A stretch of 64,000 bases of DNA from JAAXQD01 sp963790095 (GTDB taxonomy: Bacteria; Desulfobacterota; Desulfobacteria; Desulfobacterales; UBA11574): assembly GCA_963790095.1 (NCBI GenBank), contig CAWBNO010000020.1:186001-250000 (forward strand), written 5' to 3'. Position 1 is the stretch's first letter; the number at the start of each line of letters is the position of its first letter. Under the pieces are notes generated by a model. It was not told the DNA's origin, did no database searches, and saw nothing but the letters and a program-made list of their open reading frames with translations. Below are positions 55,206-63,813 of this stretch, piece after piece. The translations under genes and the position numbers were made by a program.

Positions 55206-55733
55206 ATGGAACTATACGCCGGATTAGATCTTCATTCAAGAAATACTTACATCGGCATTATGGACAAAGCGTTCAATCGTGTGTTAAAAAAAGAGTTCCG
55301 AATCATCTTGAACACATTTTGCAAACATTAGACCCTTTTCGGGATCAAATCAAAGGCTTTGTGGTTGAATCAACCTTCAACTGGTATTGGCTGGTGGACG
55401 GCCTTGAAAAGATCATCATCACGGATTCAAAGAGTCTTTTTGGTAGAAAAAGGCATTTACAAAGACCGGCCCCTGTCAGTGCGTGGAATCCAGAAACGCA
55501 TGAAGTATTACGCAAAAATCTCGGGTCTAAAGGTAAGTTGCCATCAACTGCGGCACACGATGGCCACCCAGCTGTTAAATGCCGATGCCGACCTGGTTAT
55601 CATCCAGGATCTTTTAGGGCATAGCCAGATACGCACCACTCAGCGCTATTGCAAAGTATCCAACCTTAAAGGTCCAGCGGGATTATCACAAGGCTATCGA
55701 CAAGGTGATGCAACGCCATGGCCTGTGACTTAA
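55206..55733 (+). pseudogene. Chimeric mobile-element remnant: IS110 transposase start joined to tyrosine integrase end
   Basis: The first about 200 bp encode the DEDD (RuvC-like) start of an IS110-family transposase (MELYAGLDLHSRNTYIGI, then after a shift at a run of seven A, HLEHILQTLDPFRD and VVESTFNWYWLVDGL). From about 55410 the text changes to the C-terminal half of a tyrosine recombinase (HQLRHTMATQLLNAD, IIQDLLGHSQIRTTQRYC), itself shifted once near 55675 before QRDYHKAIDKVMQRHGL. Neither part can be active. The junction suggests deletion between two elements. Confidence 0.75.
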
Positions 55734-56165
55734 ATAAAACTTGACATAATTGAGAAATCAGGAGATAAAACAACTATAACCAATTTAAATTAATAGAAAA
55801 AACAGCGATAGTTACGTATAGTATTCTCTTATCAAAGGATAGGATGAGGCTGAGATCTGAAACAAATATCTTAAAAGACTCATTTACAAAAACAACGTTC
55901 TAAGCCTAAAATCAGCCTCGTTTTTCGTCAATTTGTCGTCAAATCATACTGTTAGCTCGGTCCTGACCCCAAAAACCCAAAACAAAATAAACCTCACCTT
56001 AACTTGACACTCAAGTTGCAAAACTCTTATTTTTTTATAATAGAAAATGACCTTTGATCACTTTGTTTAAAGTGGTTTCAAAATTATGTAAGCATCATAG
56101 CTTCTTGCCGATTCTCGCTAAATGCCGGCAAAGCCACAAGATTGATCGATTGATAGGTTACGATA
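55734..56165. other. Intergenic stretch without a gene
   Basis: AT-rich. A TATAAT lies at 56036 with TTGACA at 56004, too far apart (26 bp) to be confident. No gene. Confidence 0.35.
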
Positions 56166-56979
56166 ATGAAAAGATTATACAGCACAATTCTGCTTTGCGC
56201 GGTGTTAATCACTGCCTGTGCCACCAGCATTACGGGGAGGCGTCAGCTTATGATCGTTTCGGAAGACTCGGCCATTTCCGCGTCTAAAGAAGCATACGTC
56301 GAAATGCTGCGGCCATATGCCGAGAAAGGCGAGATCGATAAAGATCCGGTCTTAAAGAATCGGGTCTACAAAATCACTGGGCGTTTGATTGCCCAGGCCA
56401 TTAAAATTCGTCCGGAGACAAAAAACTGGGATTGGAGCATCAAGATCATCGACGATCCTGAGACAGTCAACGCATGGGCCATGGCGGGGGGGAAAATGGC
56501 TCTTTATACTGGTCTGGTAGAGAAAATCAAACCCTCCGATGATGAGCTGGCCCAGGTCCTTGGCCATGAGATCGGTCATGCTTTTCCGACCCTCAATTAA
56601 AAAGAAAGCCGGAAGAGCCATTCGGGCTTTAAAGAAGAGGTGCTGCAATCAGCCGGAAGCTCCTCCGATATACTTCATTTCTACTTCATCCTCCGGCTTT
56701 TTGCAAGACCGGAGGCATGTCCAAATGCCAAATAGCCGGGTAGCAGAGTCTGAGGCGGATCGTATCGGCATCGAGTTGGCAGCCAAAGCAGGTTACAATC
56801 CTCGCGCCGCTGTCACTTTATGGCAAAAGATGGCCAAAGTCGGTGGTAAAGGTCCTCCCGAATTTCTTAGCACCCATCCGGTACCGGAAAACCGCGAAAA
56901 AAACCTCGCCTCCCTCATTCCTCAAATGATGCCCTACTACGAGCAGAAGGGAGAACGTCCAGCCTACAAATTTAACTGA
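56166..56979 (+). pseudogene. M48-family zinc metalloprotease lipoprotein (LoiP/BepA-like), disrupted
   Basis: The N-terminal part has a lipoprotein signal (lipobox LITAC), TSITGRRQLMIVSE and the zinc motif VLGHEIGHA, then stops at 56598. Homology resumes in another frame at MPNSRVAESEADRIGIELA, with the third zinc ligand Glu, and continues to 56979. Between (about 56583-56723) the expected membrane-helix segment is replaced by unrelated sequence with GCCGGA/TCCGGC inverted repeats. So this is decay by replacement, not a simple frameshift. Intact relatives perform outer-membrane protein quality control. Confidence 0.8.
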
Positions 56980-57204
56980 TCCAGGTCTTTTTGGAAATAA
57001 ACATCGCGCTAAGCGTTGTATCAGGCTGCGCTAATTGCCATTACCTCAACGATCGGTTCCGTGTGTTCTTGAATAGAAACCGCAACAGTTCTATTGTTCT
57101 TGACTACCATAGTCTGTTCAGGTAAAAAAAACAAATCATCCATTTTAAAACGTCCCGATTAAACTATGTTCTTAATCTGCGTTCCAACCTAACTTTGATC
57201 GACC

Positions 57205-58644
57205 ATGTCAATGAACCAGAAAAACTATATCAGTGCCATGCACTCGGAATTGCTGGAAATGGTGGAAAAGCACCTCTCGCCGGTGGCCCTGCGCTACGGC
57301 TACAGTGAAATTCCGCTGGAAGCCAACATCAAATGGCATCCCTTGGTCTTGGTCCTGGGGAATTACTCCTCCGGCAAATCCGCTCTGATCAATGACTTTT
57401 TAGGTGCGGATGTTCAAGCCACCGGGCAGGCCCCCACCGACGATTCGTTTACCATCATCACCTACGATGAAACGGCCTCCCCCGATAGCCCCATTCGTGC
57501 GGCCGAAGTACGCGATGGAAAGCATCTGCTGAATGATCCTGAATTTCCATTTGAGACTCTTAAAAAACACGGTCAACGTTTTGCTGCTCACTTTCGCCTC
57601 AAAAAAGTCAACTCGCCGTTTTTAAAATCCTTAGCCATCATCGACACTCCCGGGATGCTGGATAGCATCACCGAGCGCGATCGAGGCTATAGTTATCAGG
57701 ATGTTATCGGCGACTTGGCCCAGATCGCCGATCTGATTTTGGTACTTTTCGATCCTCATAAAGCCGGAACGATTCGGGAAGCGCATACCAGCCTGCGGGA
57801 CACTCTGCCCGGTCGGACCTTTGAAGATCGTATCCTTTTTGTTTTGAACCGCATCGATGAATGCGGATCTCTGACCGACCTGCTGCGGGTATATGGCACG
57901 CTGTGTTGGAATCTCTCTCAGATTACGGGCCGCAAAGATATCCCCATGATCCATTTAACCTATTCGCCCCGTGCAGCCATCGACTCCAAAAATCGGTTGG
58001 AAATGGATACCAGTTATTTGCAGTATCTAGAAAACCAGCGGGAGGAGTTGAAAAAAGCCGTCCTGGAAGCCCCTAAACACCGCCTAGATCATTTAGCCAC
58101 ATTCGTTGAAACCCACAGTGAACGCTTGTCGCATTTTCTGGAAGCCCTTATCAGTTACCGGCGGAAACTGTACCGGTATCGCCGTAATTCCATCTTGGTG
58201 GGGCTGCTGTTCAGTTTACTCGGGTCGGCTGCGGCTGTTGGGTTCTTAGTTCATGCTGGAGGGCTGATGTCCGGAATGGATTCTTCCTTTCTCGTGAGTG
58301 GTGTTGCCGGACTCACTGCAGTATTTTTCTTGCTGTGGATGACCTTGATCCTGAAATTCTTAACGGCTCGGTTTCATCGGAAGCAGATCAAAGGGTTGGA
58401 CGACCTGACCTCCTTGGACAACCAGACCCGGAAGGATAGCTGGCAAGCGGTCAAAGATATAGCATTGCAGTTTTTGAAAAAAAAGAATGGTAAGCACTCC
58501 CTTCGGAATTTAAAGAAAGATTATCGTGCGGTTCGGGGTATTTTTGAAAAAAGTGGGCGTGAAATCCGGAAAGCTTTGAAAGAATTGGCGGCACTCAAAC
58601 CAGACACACCGATTACGCAACCGACTCATCGCTCCTCTATGTAA
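57205..58644 (+). CDS. Dynamin-like GTPase with two membrane helices
   Basis: A 479-residue protein. GTPase motifs: G1 GNYSSGKSALIN (about residue 53), G2 near PTDDSFT, G3 IDTPGM, G4 LNRIDE. A helical stretch follows, then two hydrophobic helices (ILVGLLFSLLGSAAAVGFLV and VAGLTAVFFLLWMTLILKF) and a basic coiled C-terminus. It resembles EHD/dynamin-like bacterial proteins that remodel membranes. No partner gene is adjacent. The ribosome site is weak. Confidence 0.82.
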   Translation: MSMNQKNYISAMHSELLEMVEKHLSPVALRYGYSEIPLEANIKWHPLVLVLGNYSSGKSALINDFLGADVQATGQAPTDDSFTIITYDETASPDSPIRAAEVRDGKHLLNDPEFPFETLKKHGQRFAAHFRLKKVNSPFLKSLAIIDTPGMLDSITERDRGYSYQDVIGDLAQIADLILVLFDPHKAGTIREAHTSLRDTLPGRTFEDRILFVLNRIDECGSLTDLLRVYGTLCWNLSQITGRKDIPMIHLTYSPRAAIDSKNRLEMDTSYLQYLENQREELKKAVLEAPKHRLDHLATFVETHSERLSHFLEALISYRRKLYRYRRNSILVGLLFSLLGSAAAVGFLVHAGGLMSGMDSSFLVSGVAGLTAVFFLLWMTLILKFLTARFHRKQIKGLDDLTSLDNQTRKDSWQAVKDIALQFLKKKNGKHSLRNLKKDYRAVRGIFEKSGREIRKALKELAALKPDTPITQPTHRSSM

Positions 58645-58690
58645 ACATATCTTGCCATAACAACAACCCGAATTCAGGTCGTGTTGATTA

Positions 58691-58810
58691 CATATATCTT
58701 ATTCTTACAAAATTACAAAAAAGGCAAACCCTGTGAAACGGATTTGCCCTTATTGAAAAAATGATATAACAACTATTTAAGGCCTCTGATTTTTTCGGAG
58801 CTATTGCAGA
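58691..58810 (+). repeat. Intergenic repeat R, copy 3
   Basis: AAAAAAGGCAAACCCTGTGA, then CGGATTTGCCCTTATT and the GATATAACAACTATTTAA, GGCCTCTGAT tail, as in copy 2 with scattered changes. Confidence 0.85.
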
Positions 58811-58849
58811 TACATGCAATGCAAACATAACAATATCGCAGCATATTGA

Positions 58850-59263
58850 TCAAGCAACTTTAAGAAACTTCATATCTTTAATGTGGAAGCTGAATATCAA
58901 TATCTCACAGAGCCTTTTTAAATTATCTTGAAGGGCCTTTTTTTTGAAATTCCCTGTCAGGCGGTCTTCAGCTATTGCTTTAGCCATTACGGCAAGAAGC
59001 TGAACTCTCTTATGAAATTCCTGCTCCTCGTCTGCCTTAACTTCGGAGGTAATACCCGACTGAGTTTCTGAACTGGCCAATCGCAGGGAGTGATAAAAAA
59101 CGTGATGGGCGTTTTCTTTTATGGCGATTTTTCGATACTTTCCAATGGGATAATTTTTTAAATAAGCCTTGGCCATTATAATAAGGAGTTTCAAACGTGA
59201 TAAAAAAATATAGTTAACGCATTTTGCTCTCATGCCTTCTGACGTCAGCTCGAAATTTTTCAT
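58850..59263 (-). CDS. Unknown 137-residue protein, duplicate of 51330-51743
   Basis: Nearly identical to the gene at 51330 in protein and DNA (MRAKCVNYIFLSRLKLLIIM; SSETQSGITSEVKA). The similarity extends a few bases past the stop (ATATTGATCAAGC) and about 40 bp upstream of the start (ATCTCTTCAACTTTTAGTT), so a block of about 460 bp was copied. The first of two in-frame ATGs (59269) is also possible. Function unknown. Confidence 0.7.
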   Translation of the reverse strand: MKNFELTSEGMRAKCVNYIFLSRLKLLIIMAKAYLKNYPIGKYRKIAIKENAHHVFYHSLRLASSETQSGITSEVKADEEQEFHKRVQLLAVMAKAIAEDRLTGNFKKKALQDNLKRLCEILIFSFHIKDMKFLKVA

Positions 59264-59463
59264 ATTCATCTCTTCAACTTTTAGTTTTCCATCACCTATT
59301 GTTCGAGATTTGCCTTTTTAAAATATTTATAGGTTCTCGCTTTATGTCTTCTATCGTTCCCGCCCCTCCCATCCTTACCAGACCTGCGTTCAGGAATATG
59401 TTCGGGATAAAGAATTGTCGCCGCTCAATCCCCATACATCTATCACCGTTATTCTGATTTGAG

Positions 59464-59817
59464 TTAGCCTGAGACCACCGCGGAAAGAAACAGGCGGTCT
59501 TCATCAGAAATTTTTGTGAAACAGGTGCCCATATCAACGGATGTTATCCTCTCATCACGTATCCAGAGTAACTCTGCATTAATTTCAAAAGACGAGCGTT
59601 TTGGTGGCTTAATCGTTATTGCAAGAAATTCTCCGGGTTTCGGTATCTGCTCACTAAGGATTTTGCCGATCTTCGGTCTCTGCTCACTGTAGATATAGGC
59701 ACCATTTATACTTAGATCTACTGTTTGCCCCTCTATTGGACCATCGGGGAGCTGTATAGTAATAGGCCATCTGATTTTTGTTCTGGTGTATTGGCGGCTT
59801 TCTTGGCGGGTAGACAT
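59464..59817 (-). CDS. PilZ-domain protein with internal tandem duplication
   Basis: A 117-residue PilZ protein. STRQESRQYTRTKIRWPITI holds the arginine motif and VDLSINGAYIYSEQ the DxSxxG motif. An 11-residue unit is repeated (SEQRPKIGKIL, SEQIPKPGEFL), from a 33-bp tandem duplication at about 59638-59703. The start is ATG 59817 after GGAGGG; an upstream in-frame start gives 138 residues. It binds c-di-GMP by family expectation. It lies upstream of the duplicated unknown gene on the same strand. Confidence 0.8.
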   Translation of the reverse strand: MSTRQESRQYTRTKIRWPITIQLPDGPIEGQTVDLSINGAYIYSEQRPKIGKILSEQIPKPGEFLAITIKPPKRSSFEINAELLWIRDERITSVDMGTCFTKISDEDRLFLSAVVSG

Positions 59818-60000
59818 TTTTGAAACCCTCCTTCTTGTCGGTCTCTCAGGGTCAAAAAATCTATTCTTTGGAATGCACAAAAAAATCTCTCTAAAAACTA
59901 TAAGGAAATTGTATCTTGTATGTCAAGAAAAAATTAATACAATATATGGTGATGAATAGCTATAGAAATATTGGGAGGGTAATAGAAGCAAACGCAATTT

Positions 60001-60110
60001 CATATATCGTAAAATCAAGAAAGCAAGCCCTGTGGAATGGAATTGCTCTTATTTGAAAACGATATCACAACAATTTCAGAGTTCTGATATTTACATGTTC
60101 ATTGCAGGCA
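60001..60110 (+). repeat. Intergenic repeat R, copy 4
   Basis: AAAGCAAGCCCTGTGGAATG, GAATTGCTCTTATTTGAAAA, GATATCACAACAATTTCA, GTTCTGATATTTACATGTTC: the most diverged full copy. The AT-rich gap 59881-60274 holds nothing else. Confidence 0.75.
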
Positions 60111-60274
60111 TTCAAGATTCCAAGGATCTGATTAAACGTTCGATTTTAAAAACCGATTCAATTGCTGCCTATCAGAGTCAGGGTATTAATTTTTAAATTA
60201 TTGACACGATTATCGACTTTTTATATTTTTCACTTAAAAATTAAAGGAACATCAATTAATTTGGGAAAATAAAG

Positions 60275-60906
60275 ATGCGTAATTTAAAATTATTTCTTTT
60301 AGTTCATTTTTTCATCATTATTGCTGTCATCATGCCTTCATATGGTGCAGATGTTACCAAAATAGGTGTTGTAGATACTCAAAAAGTTCTAGATACATCA
60401 ATACTTGGTAACCAAATGACAAATGAACTCAATAAACTCTATACCGGTTTTTCTGCTGATCTTGAAGCTAAAGGGAAGGAAATTCAAAAGTAATACTCTA
60501 TACCGGTTTTTCTGCTGATCTTGAAGCTAAAGGGAAGGAAATTCAAAATCTGCAAGAGGAAATTGAAAAGCTATCTTTATCAAAGAAAACCCTTTCGCAG
60601 GCAAATAAGGAAAAATTTGACAAAACAACCCGTGAATTAAGAATTAAAATTTACGATGCTGAGAAACTAAAGGAAAAATATCAAAATGATTTTAAAAAAG
60701 AAGAAATAAAAAGATTAAAATACACAACCAAAATTGTTGAAGAAATTATTGCTGAAATAGGAAAAAAAGAAGGTTATCTTTTAATTAAAAATACTCGTGG
60801 CACACTTTATTCTCCAGAAAAAATAGACATTACAGATAAAGTTATTAAACTATTAGATTCTCGATATAAAAAAGAAGAGGTTAGGGGACGTAAAAAACCA
60901 TATTAA
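60275..60906 (+). pseudogene. OmpH/Skp-family periplasmic chaperone, broken by tandem duplication
   Basis: The first 72 residues have a signal peptide (LLVHFFIIIAVIMPSYGA) and the Skp start VTKIGVVDTQKVLDTSILGN. The frame then stops at 60491-60493. A 54-bp segment at 60436-60489 is repeated exactly at 60495-60548 (offset 59 bp), and the second copy leads in a new frame to about 118 more coiled-coil residues ending at 60906 (EIIAEIGKKEGYLLIKNTRG is the Skp end). Removing 59 bp restores a protein of about 190 residues. The exactness of the repeat means it is very recent, or an assembly artefact. Confidence 0.85.
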
Positions 60907-61077
60907 AACAAACTCATCTTTTCTGTCCCAACCAAAACCTGATTTGAAAAATCCAAAGGCGGATTAATATATCGCTTGAAAGTTCAATTTTAAGAGTTAA
61001 AAAGCACAGTGTGAAACCAACTATCGCCAATTACATAAATTGAATTATCAATCCCGCCGTTTCTGAATTAGACAAGA

Positions 61078-61410
61078 TCAATCTATAAATTCGGAAACAA
61101 CACTGTGCTTTTTTTTGAGCTTTTGAATGAGCGATTCGTAATGACGCATCTTCAGAAATGACCGAACCACGAGAAACAATCCTAAAATGATTAAAATGGT
61201 ATTCAGTAACATCAAAGGGATAAACATGCTCATGACATGGAAGATGTCGTAATATTTTGACGTGGCAATCAGCACGCTTAGAACCGACAGAGGTAAAACG
61301 AGCACTGCAATACCTGTTCGCATGACCGAAAGAGATGTTCTTTTTTCAGCTAAGAGTAGTTGCACTTCATTTATAACGATGGATTCTAAGCTTTTATTGT
61401 CGTCTTCCAT
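61078..61410 (-). CDS. Small two-helix membrane protein (DUF202-like)
   Basis: 110 residues. LAEKRTSLSVMRTGIAVLVLP starts the first hydrophobic helix, as in DUF202 proteins (A-x-x-RT-x-L-x-x-x-R). A second helix is LLNTILIILGLFLVV; the tail is basic. Function unknown. It stands alone on the minus strand. Confidence 0.7.
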   Translation of the reverse strand: MEDDNKSLESIVINEVQLLLAEKRTSLSVMRTGIAVLVLPLSVLSVLIATSKYYDIFHVMSMFIPLMLLNTILIILGLFLVVRSFLKMRHYESLIQKLKKKHSVVSEFID

Positions 61411-61561
61411 GAGATCACTGTTTTCTTATTCAATCTCCCTCTGAGATAAGATCGTTATGTTTTAAAAGTAAAAGAATATATGATAACCCCGTTAACATTG
61501 TGTTTAACAAAACCTTTGATTCTTTACCGAAACCGCAGGTCCAAGAATCTCAATTCCAAGT

Positions 61562-61680
61562 ACCTATATCCTATTTCATACAAAATTGCAAAAAAAGCAA
61601 ACCCTTTGAAATGGATTTTCCCTTTTTAAAAAACGATATCGCAATTATTTCGAGGCTCTGATATTTACATCTTCATAGGA
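61562..61680 (+). repeat. Intergenic repeat R, copy 5
   Basis: AAAAAAGCAAACCCTTTGAA, ATGGATTTTCCCTTTTTA, GATATCGCAATTATTTCG, AGGCTCTGATATTTACATC. It extends left to about 61545 with sequence also in the partial copy at 52109. Confidence 0.85.
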
Positions 61681-61720
61681 GCAGATATCTAAGGTTGGGT
61701 AACGTAGAGCAAAATAAAAA

Positions 61721-61748
61721 GCCCCTAAATTTGGATAACTATAGGGGC
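61721..61748. terminator. Hairpin, possible terminator
   Basis: GCCCCTA (61721-61727) pairs with TAGGGGC (61742-61748), with AAAAA to the left; on the minus strand this gives a T-tailed hairpin. No obvious upstream gene ends here except the small reading frame at 61888. Confidence 0.4.
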
Positions 61749-61887
61749 ATTACTACTTGCAAAATTGATATTTATATCATTTTATGGTTCGTTTGATGCT
61801 TGTAAATTATCTTGTGTCATCTGTTCAGATGATTGATGATCTGGTGTTGGCTCATTATTTGAACGCTTTACGGTTTCGGTTGCAGGG

Positions 61888-62028
61888 CTATTCACCGTTC
61901 AGAATGGATTGCATTGATACAGGTGAAAGAATGAGCTGAATCTGTTTGAAACCCTCTGCCAGCTTCTTTTTCACGCCAGAATACTCGGCGCTTCCTGCCA
62001 GTTTTCGCCATTGCGTTATTGCTACCAT
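61888..62028 (-). CDS. Possible small protein (46 residues)
   Basis: Starts MVAITQWRKLAGSAEYSGVK and ends MQSILNGE. The ribosome site is weak (AGAGAGAA). It is followed by the hairpin at 61721. I do not recognise it; it may be a remnant. Confidence 0.3.
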   Translation of the reverse strand: MVAITQWRKLAGSAEYSGVKKKLAEGFKQIQLILSPVSMQSILNGE

Positions 62029-62260
62029 AATTCTCTCTTTTTATTTAATCCAAACGTTTGTCGGGTCGTTTGAATGAGACGTGTATGGCCTCTTTACTTT
62101 TAGGCTGGCAATATTGGTGGCGTTAAGGGCAATGAGAACGGATAGTTGGGCACCATAAGCCATGTTAAACTTTAGGATTAGATTGGAGGAAAAACAGATA
62201 GAAACAGGGCACCATCAACCCTGTTTCCAGTGGAACGGAAATCGAGTTGATTTGGCCTCT
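62029..62260. other. Gap with a hairpin
   Basis: A perfect 9-bp stem, GAAACAGGG (62201-62209) and CCCTGTTTC (62219-62227). Otherwise nothing clear. Confidence 0.4.
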
Positions 62261-62353
62261 TCCACGTCCCACAACAGTTTCCAAATCAGCAAAACTCAAT
62301 TATTTCTCTTTTTTAGCATCCAATAGCTTTTTAGTGATTTCAGACAGTTCCAT
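62261..62353 (-). pseudogene. cynS: Cyanase (cyanate hydratase) N-terminal remnant
   Basis: After a good ribosome site (GGAGG) the frame reads MELSEITKKLLDAKKEK then a stop, and continues in frame LSFADLETVVGRG. This resembles the start of cyanase (KKLLDAKKEKGLSFADLE..VGRD) with the glycine codon changed to TAA. Nothing after that resembles cyanase, so only about 30 codons remain. Recognition is from memory over a short stretch. Confidence 0.5.
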
Positions 62354-62523
62354 TCAATGCCTCCAGAATTGATTAGGATTAAAAGCATGTGGGATTATCT
62401 CGTCCATCCCTGTTACCATACGATTATTATATGACATCCGGAAGTAATCGATCAGACACTTTTTCCCTTCGAAACGGCGTCTTCAAAAGGCTGGCGCAGG
62501 AACAGCAACCGAACTACAAACGA

Positions 62524-63813
62524 CTAACGTAATTTTGCTTCTTCTTTTTTTGCCTCCAGGATTATTCCGATAATCCGGTCTGGATAATCCGGAGGAAACG
62601 TCCAGTAACGTAGGCCGTGCTCATTGTAATTTTCCAACAGTCCGCGTTTCAGTGGGTCAGCGTGGAATATAAATTGGACCAGAACGTCGCTACTGATCCA
62701 CGGATGTGCATACCAGAAGTCATGTGCTCCGGATGAAAGACCGATAACGGTTTTTTCGTCTACACCGATGACATCGAACCCGGACTCGACACTGGCGTTT
62801 CGAGCCCAGTGGGCAGTTTCAGGGGTAAGATCTTCGGCTTTGGGTCGTCCGGCCCGGGACACACCGTGATGCCATTCTGCCATGGCCAAAACGGTGTCCT
62901 TCAGATTAATGGTAAGCGTAACGTTGCGGGGGATGTCCAGATAGGTTTGAAGATGTTCCACAAAGGTGTCAACACCAATGTCGGCTCCGGCAAAGTAAAC
63001 CTCCCCCAAACGAAATTGCCGGCGATCCTCTCCTTTTTTTTCCCGACCCAGGATGGCCAGCCCAGGGCTTACGATCTGGGAGCCTGCGCTGTAAGCAAGA
63101 ATATTTATATTTTCCGCAATGGTGTATTCGTTCAACATAGTGATGAGACGCATGAAGGCAGGAGCAGATTTTTGAGCATGACGGACATCCGTACCATAAG
63201 CAAGCAAATTTTCGGCTGACGGCCACAGGAAGGCAAGGACCATGGAATTACGACCTGTGAAATGACGATACTGGGCTGCCTGTGCCGCTGCGCGATATAT
63301 GCTGGAATTGGCACCGTGGACATAAACCATGATATCCTTGTCAACGCTACGGGCAAGGACTTCATTGACGGCAGTAGCAAGGGGCTCAATTTCCTTCGGT
63401 ATCGGAGCAGTTTCTTCGTCAAGGGGAATCACCGCCAATTCATGAAGATCTTCCAGATGCAAGGCCGGTCGATCACGGTTTTCATCAGAGGTTGACAAAT
63501 TGAAGATCTGCCCCCAGTCAGTTTCTTTGCTGCCGATTGTAAAATGAGCCATCCCAATGCGCAGTTTGTTTCCCGGAAAGATGGTATAGTTTCTGTTATC
63601 ATCATCTCCCATGGGGGTGCGGTTCGTCGCGAAGAGCACATCAACACGATTGGTTTCCTCCAGGTTGGGATTGACGCTGAAGGGGTTAAGCTCTCCCGTA
63701 GCCATTATCGCAGGTGTCGGCATAAGGTAGACGGTCTTATGACATCCCACCGCCGGGACAGTTAAAAGTCCTATGATCAGATATAACAGGGATCTATAAT
63801 AGGCCATATGCAT
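62524..63813 (-). CDS. Lipoprotein alpha/beta hydrolase (DUF900-like)
   Basis: A 429-residue exported lipoprotein (lipobox PAVGC, about residue 24). The domain begins DVLFATNRTPMGDDD, with the oxyanion motif VYVHGANSS, the serine elbow LAYSAGSQIV and a late histidine in SGAHDFWYAHPW. Such proteins are putative esterases of the cell envelope with no known substrate. It is the last complete gene in the window. Start uncertain between two ATGs (63813, 63807). Confidence 0.85.
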   Translation of the reverse strand: MHMAYYRSLLYLIIGLLTVPAVGCHKTVYLMPTPAIMATGELNPFSVNPNLEETNRVDVLFATNRTPMGDDDNRNYTIFPGNKLRIGMAHFTIGSKETDWGQIFNLSTSDENRDRPALHLEDLHELAVIPLDEETAPIPKEIEPLATAVNEVLARSVDKDIMVYVHGANSSIYRAAAQAAQYRHFTGRNSMVLAFLWPSAENLLAYGTDVRHAQKSAPAFMRLITMLNEYTIAENINILAYSAGSQIVSPGLAILGREKKGEDRRQFRLGEVYFAGADIGVDTFVEHLQTYLDIPRNVTLTINLKDTVLAMAEWHHGVSRAGRPKAEDLTPETAHWARNASVESGFDVIGVDEKTVIGLSSGAHDFWYAHPWISSDVLVQFIFHADPLKRGLLENYNEHGLRYWTFPPDYPDRIIGIILEAKKEEAKLR

